A stretch of 64,000 nucleotides of DNA, from assembly GCA_022457065.1 (NCBI GenBank), contig JAJGBQ010000005.1, positions 3,844,001-3,908,000 on the forward strand, read 5' to 3'. Below are positions 33,389 to 45,414 of the stretch, one piece after another. Each line of letters starts with the position of its first letter. Positions within the stretch are counted from its first letter, which is position 1. The notes under the pieces were generated by a model that made no database searches, had not been told where the DNA came from, and worked only from the letters and a program-made list of their open reading frames with translations. The DNA is from Curvularia sp. ZM96. Its lineage: Eukaryota > Ascomycota > Dothideomycetes > Pleosporales > Pleosporaceae. The position numbers were made by a program, and so were the translations under genes.

Positions 33389-35010
33389 ATGCCTGAGTCC
33401 ATTCCACTGCGGAAGAAGCCCCCAGCAAACCCTCGCACCCTCGTCCACACCCTCTCCGACGACTTCAGCCTCGAGAGCAGAAACACCAGCGCGGCCTCGT
33501 CCCTTGTCATTGCCGGCTCCAGCTCACGCTCACGCTCTTCCTCACAACAGCACCGGAAGGCCACCACTCCGCACAACACTGGGCTCGACTTGGACGATTG
33601 GGATGAACACGACGCAGCCATGCCATCTGACCTTAGACCGTCATTGGAGCGCGGCGACGGGCGCGCAAACTCGCCCTTGTTAGGACGGAAGACGGAGGAT
33701 GACACCGTGGAGGAAAGCCTGTTGGGCAGAAGCACACATCACTTTCACGAGAGGGATCCAGAGACACAGGCTAAACTCGAGACGCGGAGGAAATACACGT
33801 ACGCTGCGTTCCTGCTCGCCCTGAGTTTAGTCAGCTTCACAGTACAGACCGAGACGGCCGTGTACATCCAGCACCAGCTGAAATGGGAGAAGCCCTACTG
33901 CATGCTATACATGACCCACGGTTCGTGGGTTGTGCTGTGGCCTGCTACCCTCGGCATTCTGCGCCTCCAGCACTTGAACGAGCCCTGGCCGACGTTTTGG
34001 CGCAGGCACGTCCAGATCCTGCGCCAGACCGCCCTCATGGTCCAGCACCAGACGCTCCACCCCACGCCTCGTCAATCCCAAGTCTCGCCGGTCCGATACA
34101 TGATCAAGATGACGGCTTTCATCACATGTGCCCTTACGCTGGCAGGAGGTAGTTGGTACGTCGCTGTCAATCTGACCACCGCCAGTGACTTGACGGCTAT
34201 CTACAACTGCTCTGCTTTCTTCGCCTACGCCTTCAGTATTCCCATTCTCCACGAGAAGGTGCGCACCAGCAAGATTATCGCCGTGGCCGTTGCCATTGCT
34301 GGTGTTTTTGTCGTTGCATATGGTGACCAGTCACCCGCAAAACATGGCTCCCAGTCTGGAGGTGGAGCTGGTGGCGATAAAGCGCCGCCTTCGCAAGCAG
34401 CCGAGAACCGCGCTTTTGGCAACCTAGTCATTGGCGTAGGAAGCGTTTTGTACGGACTCTACGAAGTTCTATACAAAAGGCTGGCTTGTCCACCTGAGGG
34501 TGCAGCACCGAACAAGGGTGTCATATTTGCAAACCTCTTTGGCAGCCTGATTGGCGCTTTCACCTTGAGTGTCTTATGGATTCCACTTCCGTTGCTCCAC
34601 TGGATGGGCTGGGAAACCTTCGAGCTACCCAGAGGAGAGCAAGCATGGATGATGGCCATTAGTGTTTTGGCCAATGCCAGTACGTCCTTTCATTCCTTAT
34701 CCTTTCGGCCCTGTGCAAAAACACCTACTAACTTTCTTTATTAATAGCTTTTTCCGGCGCCTTTCTCGCCCTTATTTCCCTTACGTCTCCCGTCCTGTCT
34801 TCTGTCGCAGCGCTTCTTACGATTTTCATTGTCGCGCTCGTCGACCAATTGCTTCCTCCCCCACTCAACTCGCCACTTACGCCCGCCGCTATCGTTGGTG
34901 GCCTTTTAATCATTGGGGCTTTCAGTCTCTTATCTTGGGCCTCATACAAGGAAATGGATGAGGAGCGGAGACACAAACTTGAGGAGGCTCCTAGCGAGCT
35001 TGACGACTAG
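33389..35010 (+). CDS. EamA/DMT-superfamily transporter (SLC35F-like)
   Basis: Two exons: 33389-34679 and 34748-35010, intron 68 bp with a CTACTAAC branch site; 517 residues. The first 145 residues are hydrophilic, Ser-rich and probably cytosolic. About ten hydrophobic helices follow: YAAFLLALSLVSF, MTHGSWVVLWPATL, IKMTAFITCALTLAGGSWY, LTAIYNCSAFFAYAFSIPIL, KIIAVAVAIAGVFVVAYGD, NLVIGVGSVLYGLYEVLY, IFANLFGSLIGAFTLSVLW and, after the splice, AFLALISLTSPVLSSVAALL and AAIVGGLLIIGAFSLLSW. The internal duplication of two EamA halves is typical of drug/metabolite transporters, and the order resembles vacuolar SLC35F/Thi74-like proteins. The substrate is unknown. The exon 2 helices are missing without splicing. 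Confidence 0.87.
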
Positions 35011-35937
35011 AAAGAATCCCTTTCGGTTCTTGTTTCGGCGTCTTGCAAAAGAGTAGGCAGGCCGCATGATAGATCCAGCCACTGTGCCTTTTTACGTTGC
35101 TTTCTTTCTCCTTGGCTTTTATTTCGTTATGCGAGGAGGTTTTCTTCACATGATAAAGCAGTTAATTGGTCTCCTTGATTCTGGGCCAGGACATTTCTGG
35201 GCATCTTGGGCATCATCTTGCGACTCTGGATACGCGCTAGATAGATCGGTCCTTTTCTTTTCTCCTTATTTGGTTACGTTGTGATAACTAAAGGCGGCGG
35301 TGTGCATTTCCGCGTTACCCATTGGCAAACCCATAGAAGGGCGTTAATCTGGCGTTTCTATACTGGTGCAGACCGAAAGGTCTTGCTGCTCTATTCGAAG
35401 AATGTATTGCTTAGTTCTTGGCTGTGTTGTTTGTTCTCGCATAAAAGTTGTCGAGTGCAAGGTTAGAAGATGTCTGTTGAAGGGCGGGAGATGGTATGAT
35501 CGAACAGGAGGAAGAGGACGAGGCAAGTCCTGTCAGAAGAAGTGGATAAAGAGAACTGATAGCATAGATTACTCTGATACTATCAAACAAGAAGGATATC
35601 AAGACAAAAAGAGACTATTGCATGAGGATGCTGTGTGAATTCAACGGACTAAGGTAACTGAAGTGGCGTTGAACTAACAGCGCGACAATCACCATAGGTG
35701 CACAAAGGCTCCCCCCACGCAATTTATCGTCAAGCAATTCCAGATGTTTCGATCGATCAATCTTCACATGCATTGTCTCGTGCTTCGTCATGTGTGGCAC
35801 CATAAATGGTGTTCGCGGGGCCGCGGCCCGCTCTTCGTCTCCTACTTTCCATACTGTCGCAACATACCAATCTACATCTGAGACCCTACTCCAACATCTC
35901 GTTACGCCAACACGCCAAGCACACCTTGACCGATCTC
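35011..35937. other. Intergenic, transporter 3' flank and PTPA leader
   Basis: No gene was seen. The PTPA reading frame is open from an ATG at 35806, but 35806-35937 reads like a leader (CATACCAATCTACATCTGAG context) and the extra 44 residues match no domain. Confidence 0.45.
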
Positions 35938-37233
35938 ATGACGCGGACACAGCCCGCACCCTCGTCGGGTGCTCCTGCAGCGCATCCCGATCTCAGCGCC
36001 AAACTGCCCAAGCTCATTCCGCGTAAACGCGCCTCCACGACGCGAGAACCGCCTTCTGCCCCTCCCCCGCCGACGCCCTCGCTCCCGGCGCCACCAAACC
36101 TAGCACAACACACGTACATCCGGCCCTCGCGCCGCATACTGAGCCCAGAAGACCACCAGTTATTCTTGAAGAGTGAGACATGTATGCTTGTCGAAGCCTT
36201 CATCTTCGGTATCGCCGACTCCGTTCGCGATAGGAGTATATCGAGTGTCAAGGATGGAGAAGAAGTGACAGCCACCGTGAAGACGATACTCGAGATACTC
36301 CAGGAGGCAGAAAAGTTGCAGGCGACATGTCCGCCCGAAGACACCGGCTCGCGCTTCGGAAACCCCATGTTTCGCACATTTCTCGACGAGGTAGATAAAG
36401 TGCTGCCATCATGGCATACAAAGCTCGGCCTGACCGACCCATCTCAAATCGACGAGATATCCACGTACCTCCGGCACTCGTTCGGCAACCGCCAACGCAT
36501 CGACTACGGTTCAGGTCATGAACTCAACTTCTTCCTGTGGCTCCTGTGCCTTAACCGCCTAGGCCACCTCCCTCCCTCGACCTTCCCCGCGCTCGCCCTC
36601 GTCGTCCTCCCCGCATACCTCCGCCTCATGCGCCGCATCCAAGAAGCATACTACCTCGAGCCCGCGGGCTCTCACGGCGTCTGGGGCCTCGACGACTACC
36701 AATTCCTCCCCTTCCTCTTCGGCGCAGCCCAGCTCCTGCACCATCCCTACATCACACCCAAATCCATCCATAACACGCTTGTGCTAGAAGAGGAAAGCAA
36801 AAACTACCTGTACCTCGACCAAATCGCCTTCGTCAACAGCGTCAAGAATGTAGAAGGACTGCGTTGGCATTCTCCCATGCTCGACGACATTTCGTCCGCG
36901 AAAAACTGGGCCAAGATCGAGTCGGGAATGCGGAAGATGTTTCGCAAGGAGATTATCGAAAAGTTACCCGTTATGCAGCATTTCTTGTTCGGTAGCTTGA
37001 TTCCGGCCGAAGAGGGTATGAGTACGGAGGACGAGGCAGGGCTCGATGCAGAGGAGAATGAGAATGAGGGCGGGGAGGTTAAAGTGTTTGATGATGAGAC
37101 GGGGAAGAGACATGTTCATGCGAGTGTAGGCTGGGGCGATTGCTGTGGCATTCGTGTTCCCGCAGCGGTGGGGGCGGAGGGTGAGGCGAGGAAAGGGGGT
37201 GCGAGGGGTTTGAGGAGAGTACCGTTTGATTGA
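35938..37233 (+). CDS. Serine/threonine phosphatase 2A activator (PTPA, Rrd1/Rrd2 family)
   Basis: Intronless; 431 residues from Met at 35938 (475 if the ATG at 35806 is used). After a Pro/Ala-rich N-terminus comes the PTPA fold: SRRILSPEDHQLFLKS, then EEVTATVKTILEILQEAEKL, GNPMFRTFLDEV, the active-site block FGNRQRIDYGSGHELNFFLW, GVWGLDDYQFLPFLFGAAQL and the FVNSVKNVEGLRWHSPML segment. PTPA is a peptidyl-prolyl isomerase/chaperone that loads metal ions into and reactivates PP2A-like phosphatases. The C-terminal Gly/Glu-rich tail with GWGDCCGIRVP favours the Rrd1 branch, but I would not separate Rrd1 from Rrd2 by eye. It is cytosolic and nuclear in yeast. Confidence 0.93.
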   Translation: MTRTQPAPSSGAPAAHPDLSAKLPKLIPRKRASTTREPPSAPPPPTPSLPAPPNLAQHTYIRPSRRILSPEDHQLFLKSETCMLVEAFIFGIADSVRDRSISSVKDGEEVTATVKTILEILQEAEKLQATCPPEDTGSRFGNPMFRTFLDEVDKVLPSWHTKLGLTDPSQIDEISTYLRHSFGNRQRIDYGSGHELNFFLWLLCLNRLGHLPPSTFPALALVVLPAYLRLMRRIQEAYYLEPAGSHGVWGLDDYQFLPFLFGAAQLLHHPYITPKSIHNTLVLEEESKNYLYLDQIAFVNSVKNVEGLRWHSPMLDDISSAKNWAKIESGMRKMFRKEIIEKLPVMQHFLFGSLIPAEEGMSTEDEAGLDAEENENEGGEVKVFDDETGKRHVHASVGWGDCCGIRVPAAVGAEGEARKGGARGLRRVPFD

Positions 37234-37538
37234 TTCGTTGATTGAGCGTTGTTATTCCCTTTTTGTCTTTTTACGGAAATGGGTGAGAATGGGCGTTTAC
37301 ATGGGTGCAGTAACCTAAATTATGAAAGCAAAGATTACGAGACTGGCATTGCAAATATAGGCTGACGACATAGACATACAAATTCCCAATGAATAAAAGA
37401 AAAATAGCAATTTCATTTCATTCACAGTATGGTATCAATGTCCTCTTCCCCAGAAAGAGAATTAGAAACTAGGCTTCAACCTCCTCTCTCCTCTCATACC
37501 TCTCTCTCCCTCCCATCATTGTATCCCTAATTCCCAAC
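37234..37538. other. Short convergent intergenic region
   Basis: AT-rich 3' flanks of PTPA (+) and the glutathione peroxidase (-). Nothing else was recognised. Confidence 0.5.
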
Positions 37539-38330
37539 TTATTTCGAAGCCGCCAACTCCTTCTCAATTTCGGCCTTGAGGTCCTCGGGCTTCTTAGTGC
37601 TAGCCCACCTGCCCTTGACCTTTCCATCGCGACCAACGAGGAACTTTTCAAAGTTCCATTTGACGCGCTTGAGGCCCATGATACCGGGCTTCTCGTTCTT
37701 GAGCCACTCGAATGCGGGGTCGGCGGTGGAGCCGTTGACCTATTGCGATCCCCGAGTCAGTATACCGAGCGTTACTTCAGAAGAAAAAGCAAAAGAAAAG
37801 AGAGGGAGAGGGGGAAATGACGTACATCAATCTTTCCCAGTACAGGAAAGCTCACACCGTAGTTAAGCTGGCAAAACTCCTGAATCTCATCGTTTGAGCC
37901 GGGATCCTGGCCTCCAAACTGGTTGCAAGGGAAACCGAGGATTTCAAAGTCATCGGGGTGCTTGGCCTTGATTTCCTTGTAGAGTTTCTCGAGCCCCTCG
38001 AATTGCGGTGTGAAGCCGCATTTTGAAGCCGTGTTGACGACGAGGACAACTTTGCCGTTGAGCTTGGAGAGGTCGTAGGGTTGGCCCTTTTCTATAGCAG
38101 GAGAGGTTAGTTGGAGGAACTTAGGGATAAGAAGGGGGACAGGCGATGACGTCGGTGGGGAAGGAGTAGGCTGGGAAGGGAGATAGGACGTATGTGTGCT
38201 TTCAGGTTTGAGGTGTAGGAAAGACTCTTTCTCTCTACCTATGTGAAGAGGGAGTGAAGTCTGGAGAGCAGGAGAGGCCAAACATACTATCCTTGGGCTT
38301 AAAGTCGAAAAAGCTCGTCGCAGAAGCCAT
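37539..38330 (-). CDS. HYR1: Thioredoxin-type glutathione peroxidase (Hyr1/Gpx3-like)
   Basis: Three exons: 38330-38288, 38091-37826 and 37739-37539; introns 196 and 86 bp; 169 residues from MASATSFFDF. The peroxidatic Cys is in NTASKCGFTPQ, the Gln in GFPCNQFGGQ, and the Trp and Asn in VKWNFEKFLV, completing the GPx tetrad. The third Cys in QEFCQLNYGVSFP corresponds to the resolving Cys of yeast Gpx3/Hyr1, so the enzyme is expected to use thioredoxin and could also relay peroxide signals to a Yap1-type factor. The frame stays open upstream to an ATG at 38636, adding 102 Arg-rich residues like a mitochondrial presequence (see findings). The short start is used because it matches the family N-terminus. 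Confidence 0.93.
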
Positions 38331-39816
38331 GGTTGCGTATTCTCTTCTCGTGTGACTGGAAAAGGCGTGTGTTCTGTATAACTCGGATCGCGCGGTACTC
38401 AGACGGTCAGTAACGGCGAGAGGAGTGGTAGTAGTAGTAGGTGCAGGAAAAGTAGTGGTAGTAGGACGTATGGAGTTTAAGTCTGGTCGCAGGTTTGTCG
38501 CGACACAACGCGGGGCTGTGCTCAAGCTTCTAGCCCCTCGTCCGATTCCTAATCCTCCCACCACGCGTGCAACAACATGTGATCGCACGCTGGAACCTGC
38601 TGCCGCGGCGACAACAGTGGCGGCACACAATGCCATAGTCAATGTTTTCTAATCTGCCGGGGCTTCCAGGACTTTCTATGGCTCGGACCTTTGCTGTCAA
38701 AATAAGCCCCGTCGGTACCGCAATGGCTACGGCGTAGGTGCTGTGGCTGCACTGGGCTGCACACTAGGGACGGAACACCGAAACAAAAGGCTGTTAGTTT
38801 GCCGGGAATCGGCTGGAATGCAGGGAGCCCTCGAGACGCGGGTCGACAGGCAATATTAGCTGCCTCGGCTTGTTTGCTGCTGGACGGTGGTGCGCACTAC
38901 GGACGAAAGCTTATCGATATGCTGCGATTCAAGGTCAGAGCGCATTTGATCGTGACGAACAGACGATGACGTATGGCCGGTGATGGATTGCTGCATCAGG
39001 CGGTGCACATCACAACCTTGCAGGTTGACAATATCGATTCGGCCCGATTGTACATAGCGACTGCGAGCAACTGGCTATCATCCGAAGACTGAGGGGTAGG
39101 GAGCTGAAATTCTCCCCAACTTTCAACACGTGGCATTACTTTCCAGTGGTAGTGTCTATTGGGTATCATTTATGATGAGAGTAGAGTAAGCAGGCTCTAT
39201 TTTAAAAACACAAAATACAAAATGCAAAAGGAGGGGGGGCCACCAACTTCCGACATGCGGGCAATGATGGCCTTTACAAGACTGACCTCTGCGAGTGGTC
39301 ACCCCCTCCTTACCCAGTCCTATCTATGTACCATTGACGCCATGAACAGAATAAAGAAAATACAAAATCGGTCCTGATTATCAACCCCTCCATGTAGAAG
39401 GGATGAATCAACTTCACATCAACCAAGACTCATGCCAACCATATTGCAATGAGCCGGACCGCAGTCCATCTGCCCCTCAAAGAGGCTACTCTGCTGTCGC
39501 CTTGACGGCTGAACAGCGATCCTTCGGCTTCCGAGTCCACGGCTGGGACAAGACCTTGGGTTATGCATCCTGTGGCTTGTATCCGGGAGTATTGATCCTT
39601 CCAGGGCTATGGGCATCCATCCGAGACTTGTGGCAAGTCATGGTCCTTCATCCGCAGGCACGCGGGAATCCCATCCGGCTTCTGGAAAACGCGGAAAAAC
39701 AAAACGCAATGTGCATGTGTTGAAAAAAAGCAAGAGCAAAAGGGGGTCCTGGAGTGCAACGACAAACCTACTTGGATGCGTCACGGCAAACCTCCTCTGC
39801 CAGACGCGTGCTTCAT
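38331..39816. other. Upstream region of glutathione peroxidase and 3' flank of zinc-finger gene
   Basis: 38331-38636 is open in frame with the peroxidase and may be translated from an upstream ATG. The remainder (to 39816) shows no supported gene. Confidence 0.45.
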
Positions 39817-41485
39817 TCAGCCACCGAAGACATCCCGGTACTGCGTGCAGATGTCGTGAAGGCCAACAACCTCCTTTGTCAGCTGGATATCGTCCCCGAG
39901 GTCGCTTGGGTTGCTCAAGTTGGTCAGCACATCAATGATGTGTTGCTTCTTGGCAAGGAACTCCTTAGCAAGAGCCTCCCGACGCTGTTGGCGTTGTTGC
40001 TCGGCAGTAAGCTTGACAACCTTGGTGCGCTTCTCTCCAGACTCCTCGGCCGACGCCTTGCGCTTGCGGCTGGAAGACTTGCGAGCAGGCTGTCCCTGTA
40101 CAAGCGGTGAAGGCTCAGTGGTTGGTCCATCGTACTGGTGTACTCGCTTCATGTGGTCAAAGAGGTTGTAACGACGAGGGAAGCCATGGCCTGGCACCGC
40201 TCTCTCGCAGTCCCTGAAGTGGCACAGATGTGGCCGAGCTCCATGGCCGTGCATACCATGAGCCTCACGTTCGTGACGGAGAAGGCATGCAGTAGAAGAG
40301 AACTGCACGCCAACACAAGTCTTCTTGTTGCAACGGAAAGGCTTGAGGTGAGAGTCGACATACTTGCTGCGAAAGGTTAGACACATAGACAATTGAGGTA
40401 AAGCGACATGGGACATACTCATAGTTGCACTTCAAAGCTGTTGGCTTGTGGCTGCACCCAGCCTTGCCTTCTTCAGGGCAGTGGTATTTGCCGTCCTTGT
40501 CTGGAGTCTGTTGGTAGAGAGGGTGACTGCGAGCAACCTTTGTGCGCTCCTCCTCGAGTTTGGTCTCAGCGGCTTCAGACTGAGAGAGTGTGTCATCATG
40601 TCCATCCAGGGACTGAGGTGCAGACACTGCCTTCCTGTCTCCGTTCTCGCTGCTTCACACAGGGTCAGTATTAGTACAATGAGTAAGAAGAAAGGTTATT
40701 TACCGAGACTCAGCAAACCTTGATTGCTCAAGATCAACTGTAGGGAAGTGCGCGCTGGTAGTGCTAGTCGGGGTTCCGACGAATGCACCAAAGGTTGAGT
40801 CGTGTGTAGATGCTCGCCTAGACTCTTCCTGGAAGCTGTATGATGAGTAGCGTACAGCAGCAGGACGCTCAGAGGCATCAATGGAGCCACTCTGCCAGTG
40901 GCGCTGAGAGGTAGGTGTGCTGAACATGGCATCGTTTGCGCTGTGCGATGGCCATGACGAGAATTGGAAAGTGTTGTTCTGGAACTGCGCATCGGCGGTT
41001 GGCCAGTGCGGTGTCATGTTCGATGTGGAGTAGTGGCTATAGTCCTGAGCAGTAGAGAAATTAGCATAAGAGAGGGTTCCATCCGTGGGCTCCCATGATC
41101 CGGATGTGGCAGGTGGTTGAACATGGCTCATGTCCAGGGTGTCTGGGAAAGCACTGAAGTTGTCCGAGCTCATTGTCGGTGAGTAGATGTCGCTGCCAAC
41201 AAAGTGGCTGCTCATCTGGCTCTCCTGGCGGTGCATTTCTGGCTTCCTGGGTCCGCGCCGGCTGGCGCCACTCTGGCTCTGGTACGCGCTGTCCATGCTG
41301 CACTCAGAAACAGTGTCCTTCAGCTCGAAGAATTCTGATGTGCTCATGTCCTGGAAATCTGAAGAGAAAGGAAAGTCCGGCGCGGAAACAACAGGCGTAG
41401 GGATCTCCTTTCTCCACTCAGTGATGTTTGAGATGTAGAATGCGGGCTCCGGTGGTGAATCGAAGAAAGAGTCGCTAAACACCAT
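39817..41485 (-). CDS. C2H2 zinc-finger transcription factor
   Basis: Three exons: 41485-40704, 40652-40419 and 40366-39817; introns 51 and 52 bp; 521 residues. The N-terminal 260 residues are Ser/Thr/Phe-rich and disordered, suited to activation functions. The finger region lies at about 310-410: a first Cys/His cluster (KYHCPEEGKAGCSHK, completed by splicing to KYVDSHLKPFRC), a CX4C finger (FRCNKKTCVGVQF, LLRHEREAHG) and a third with a long loop (HLCHFRDCERAVPGHG, RRYNLFDHMKRVH). A basic segment (RKSSSRKRKASAEE) and a Gln/Arg-rich helix follow. The last finger pattern is common in a group of Pezizomycotina C2H2 regulators; I cannot name the orthologue. The Met at 41485 is the first in a good context; upstream sequence is gene-poor for 3.9 kb. 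Confidence 0.85.
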
Positions 41486-44400
41486 AGTCAGTATCAAGCA
41501 CACTTGCGCAGCAAACCTCAATGAAAAGAGAAAAGTTTGAAACAAAGGAAAACGCCATGTTAGTAACGTAGCCAGAGGGAAGTCTGTACAAAACGACACG
41601 TTAGCATTGACTGATGAACGGGAATTACGGCGAGGCGCACACACCTCAAGGAGCCAGCAGGGTCAGCATCACCGACGGCAAGGAGTCCAGATTATCGACA
41701 ACGTCCAAGACCGACTAATTCAGCCAGCAGTGACGATGTGCAAGGCCAGTAACAGTTATCCAGATCCAGTAAAAGCAGTACGCAGAATAGCAATCAATCC
41801 AGTACATGAGGCGATCCAGAACAGCAGGTGTTCCTTAACAACACCCAAGTTAGTTGCGATCAACGGGTTGGTGAAGATAGGCAGACTTCAGCCCATGTAC
41901 GTACGTCATGTCCGTCCAAAGCATCTCCACAACCATAGCCGTGGCCGGCATGGGTAAGCTTCCATGGTAGGTCCAGGGTGTGAGCGAGCATACACCAGGG
42001 TCACGATTTCCATTGGCTGATCCGGAAGTTTCGGGTCCATGGCTTGGCGTCCCTTGGGAATTGGCGTGCACATTACCAGTCGCTTTGTCGTGAAGTCTAG
42101 TTGAACATAATACAGAACGATATGGTGCCTACGTGATCCCTTCGGCAATGCGGGGCTGCATGCCGGTGTTGTCGATTTTTGATCGAGTGTTGTGTGTCGG
42201 GCATCATTATTAGCGAGGATCCACTCTCGCATGTTCACCGCCTTTTCGAGAGCTCTGCATTTTAGCTCTGAATCGGGGGCATCGAGGCGCCTCGTGATTG
42301 TCGTGTCTACAAACACCGCAAGGGCAGTGTGCTACGTGCCGCGAATCCTGGGAAGATGTCCTTGGGAATATGTAGTCCTGGCAAAACTGAAGAAAAGTGG
42401 CCATGTAGTTGTCCTTTACCGGGGCGGTAAATCCTTTGGGTAGAGAATCCTGTGGCATCCTTTGGGAAATCCTTCTTGGGCTGTAATGGCGGCTAGGCAG
42501 AACAGAAAGAAACTAAAACAATAGGAAAGAAACACATGATTGTCGCAAAACAGGAAGTGGTAGTAGTAAGTTGGATAGGAAAGGTCAAAAACGAAAGCAA
42601 AACAGTTTTGGGGGGAGGAAACCGTTGGGCAGTAAGTACCTGGATAGGGCTCCGTCTGGGCTCCGAACTGTCATCCTGAGCAAGGGCTCTTGTGTTTATT
42701 TGTCGGTGTCGACTTTGACAGATGGGCAAACGTCTCAAAAAGAGTTGCTAGTGCTGCTTGTTGGCAGTGCGATTGTAGTCGTCGTGTGTGAAGAGTGTGA
42801 AGTTGAGGAAGGAAGAAGGGAGCGAGCGAGCTGAGAATATGCGGGCGAGGAGGGCTGACGGGCGGCTGGTGGCTTGGTTTGAGTGACAACGCATAGGAGA
42901 GGGCCCCACATGCAGAGTCCGGCGAGTAAAGACCTTCGGCGGCTTGAAAGCCAATGGGACAAATTTGCGTGTGCGGCCGGGTTGGGACAGATGCACTTCT
43001 TATCACTCCGAGTCAAGCGCTAACGTCACAGACACGACGCTCGGCTCACCAACGACCTTTTCCACACTCGCGATTCACAGACGGAGGACAGCCTTCCGTG
43101 TCGGCCAAATACATACTCCTGTCGCTCTTGGATTAAAATGGGGACTGTGAAATTGAAATACCGCCAGGGGGCCTGGCGGGAAGGCCAAGAGAGCAGTGAT
43201 CGCCGCAGCCGACCACCAACCGCGTGGCCGGCTGGCGGCTCGATACCACCGTCACATTGTTAATTCAGGGAATCCCTCAGCCAGTGGATGCACCCTCGCC
43301 TAGCCTCGTGATCAACGAGAGCAAAACCTGAAGTGTGCCGAAGCCATGGCCGCGAATCATTTCAGCAAAAGCATCGACGGGCTGAGCTTTGCCCAAAATG
43401 CGGCAAGGTGAGCGGCCGTGCAATAGTCTTTTGATTGATATACGGGATACCGGCTGGGTAGTCCCTTCACCCGGCGCATCCGCGAAGCGCGGCACCAACC
43501 GTCCGAGACTTTTCATTTCCCTTGGGGAAAAAAAAAAATTCAGTTCACGTTGAAATTGGCGCACAGGTGCGGGTAGGGCTACAAGTGACTGTGCTTTAGA
43601 GCAAGCCAGGATATCATCTGTCTTGCTGGTCGCCATATGGAACCACATGGACTGAGCCAAGCACCATAACGTCATGTGACACAGATGTCGTCGGCAGCTG
43701 TCCAAGTCACACCGTGAAAGCGTACTTGTCAAGCCCTGACAAGTTCTAAGATGAGGCCTTGATAGAATGCCCCTGGTGGCAAATGCCAATTGTACTACAA
43801 TGCTCAAAGCAACGTGGCTCGTTCGCTGGATAGTCTATACCTGTTAAGAGTCAGAATACGTTGCAACAACAAACGACCAATAACAAGGATCGGAATTGTG
43901 AATGTGATCAGATAGGAGCGAAAGACAATGCTGTTTGGTTCCTCAGTGTCCTTTGGACTAAGATGAACTATGCTTTAAATTTGTGGTATCATCATGCAAA
44001 GGGGATGGGCTGGTTGACGAGCATCTCACGTACCTTTGCTGGCGTATGCCATGTCTGCGAGACCGTAGCTGCGAGTCTGCGCTGAAAAACCTGATTTTGG
44101 TGCAGGTGTCGAGGTGACACAAGCAGTGTCAGCGCGACCGTGTGCATTAAAGGATCGAGGGCGAGCTGCAACACGTGCGGCGAGAAGCGGGAGACAAGCT
44201 TGTCGGCCCGGCTTCTCTGCGTCCGAAAGATCTGCATCAGCAACGGTCACCCCCTCTGCCTCAGGAGACCAAGACAGCACGCAACCAAACGGCTGAAAGC
44301 CGTAACTCTAAAGAGCGGCGCCATGGCCGCAAGCACCATGGATATGGATACGAGGTTAGTTGGTCAAAGTTGTGTCCGGCCCGGTCGAATTTGCAGAAGC

Positions 44401-45414
44401 AAGCATCATTTCGGCCCTGGTGAGCATTGAGGAAGAGACAGCTTTGCAGCGCGAGGGCGGAAGACATTTGCGCTCGTTCGCTTAGCAAAAGCGGTAAGGC
44501 GTGTTTCTTTGTCATCCGTTGACGTCATCGCAGACGGCCGCGGTTTGGTAGCTTCTTTACCATAAGCCTTGTGTGCTGTGGGTGCTCACACGGAACCCAG
44601 CGGCACTTCCGAGAGACATGACATCAAGAGTACCACGGAAATACAGTTGCACGAGGTCTGACTATCTTCACGCGGTAGAAGATTCTTGATGCTGTCATAG
44701 CGTACAGCGTTGTGCACTACGGAGGGGTTCTAGCGGGCGACTTGACGGAATACGACAGCACGCGTAGCCGCTTTACCTCAAACACTCGGTCAAGTAGACC
44801 GTTGTTCCACTACCAAAGGATCAACAGGAGCTCCCAACGGCGGTCACCTCGCCCCCGGACGGCACGATCTACTTACAAAAATTAGCGCGATCGGTATCCC
44901 TTCGTCGACTGCGGTTTGATGCCCCTGAAGATGTGTGAAACCGTATCTATCTTCGAGTTGGTGGACCCTGCAGACAGTCTTCGATGCCTCGACTTGTCAC
45001 CAAAGATCGATGTCACGTGCAGGCGAACGTTCTGGCTAGCATCCATGTTTGGACCATTCAGCCAGCAGAAGCTCATTCGTCGTGGAGCTGCCATTAGCTT
45101 TGACTAGCAAAAGCAAACATCGTCTAGCGCTTCTCATTTGCTCTCCATGTCATTGTTACTGCTGGTCAGGGTCCGAACTGCACTGTCAGAATGCGGGGGA
45201 GCACTAGGCCCTTCACTGATTGGTACGATCATATATCGTCTGCGTAATGGTCATGCCACATACGATCGCAGGCTTGACAGTAGGAAGCTGAGGGGAGGTA
45301 TTTATCAACGGGCTGCATTCCTGTTGTCCAGACCGTACTACAACACATTCCATCGACAATCCATCACATCAATCAACTTCATCTTTCTTTACACTAGCTT
45401 CCGTCTGTTACAAG
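41486..45414. other. 3.9-kb gene-poor region upstream of the zinc-finger gene
   Basis: No protein gene is supported. On the minus strand a pyrimidine-rich tract (42780-42835) followed by overlapping short frames (42671-43016) looks like a promoter and transcript leader for the zinc-finger gene. An A11 run lies at about 43528. A possible first exon at 44322-44353 (MAASTMDMDT then GTTAGT) could not be linked to a downstream exon. No tRNA, 5S or repeat was seen. Confidence 0.4.

Noticed and set aside
43277..43807. 176-codon minus-strand frame
   Set aside because: It includes a Phe run made by an A11 tract and shows no family resemblance; likely chance.
44322..44353. Possible first exon (MAASTMDMDT followed by GTTAGT)
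   Set aside because: A downstream exon at an acceptor near 44450 gives only a short unrecognisable tail; too weak to list as a gene.
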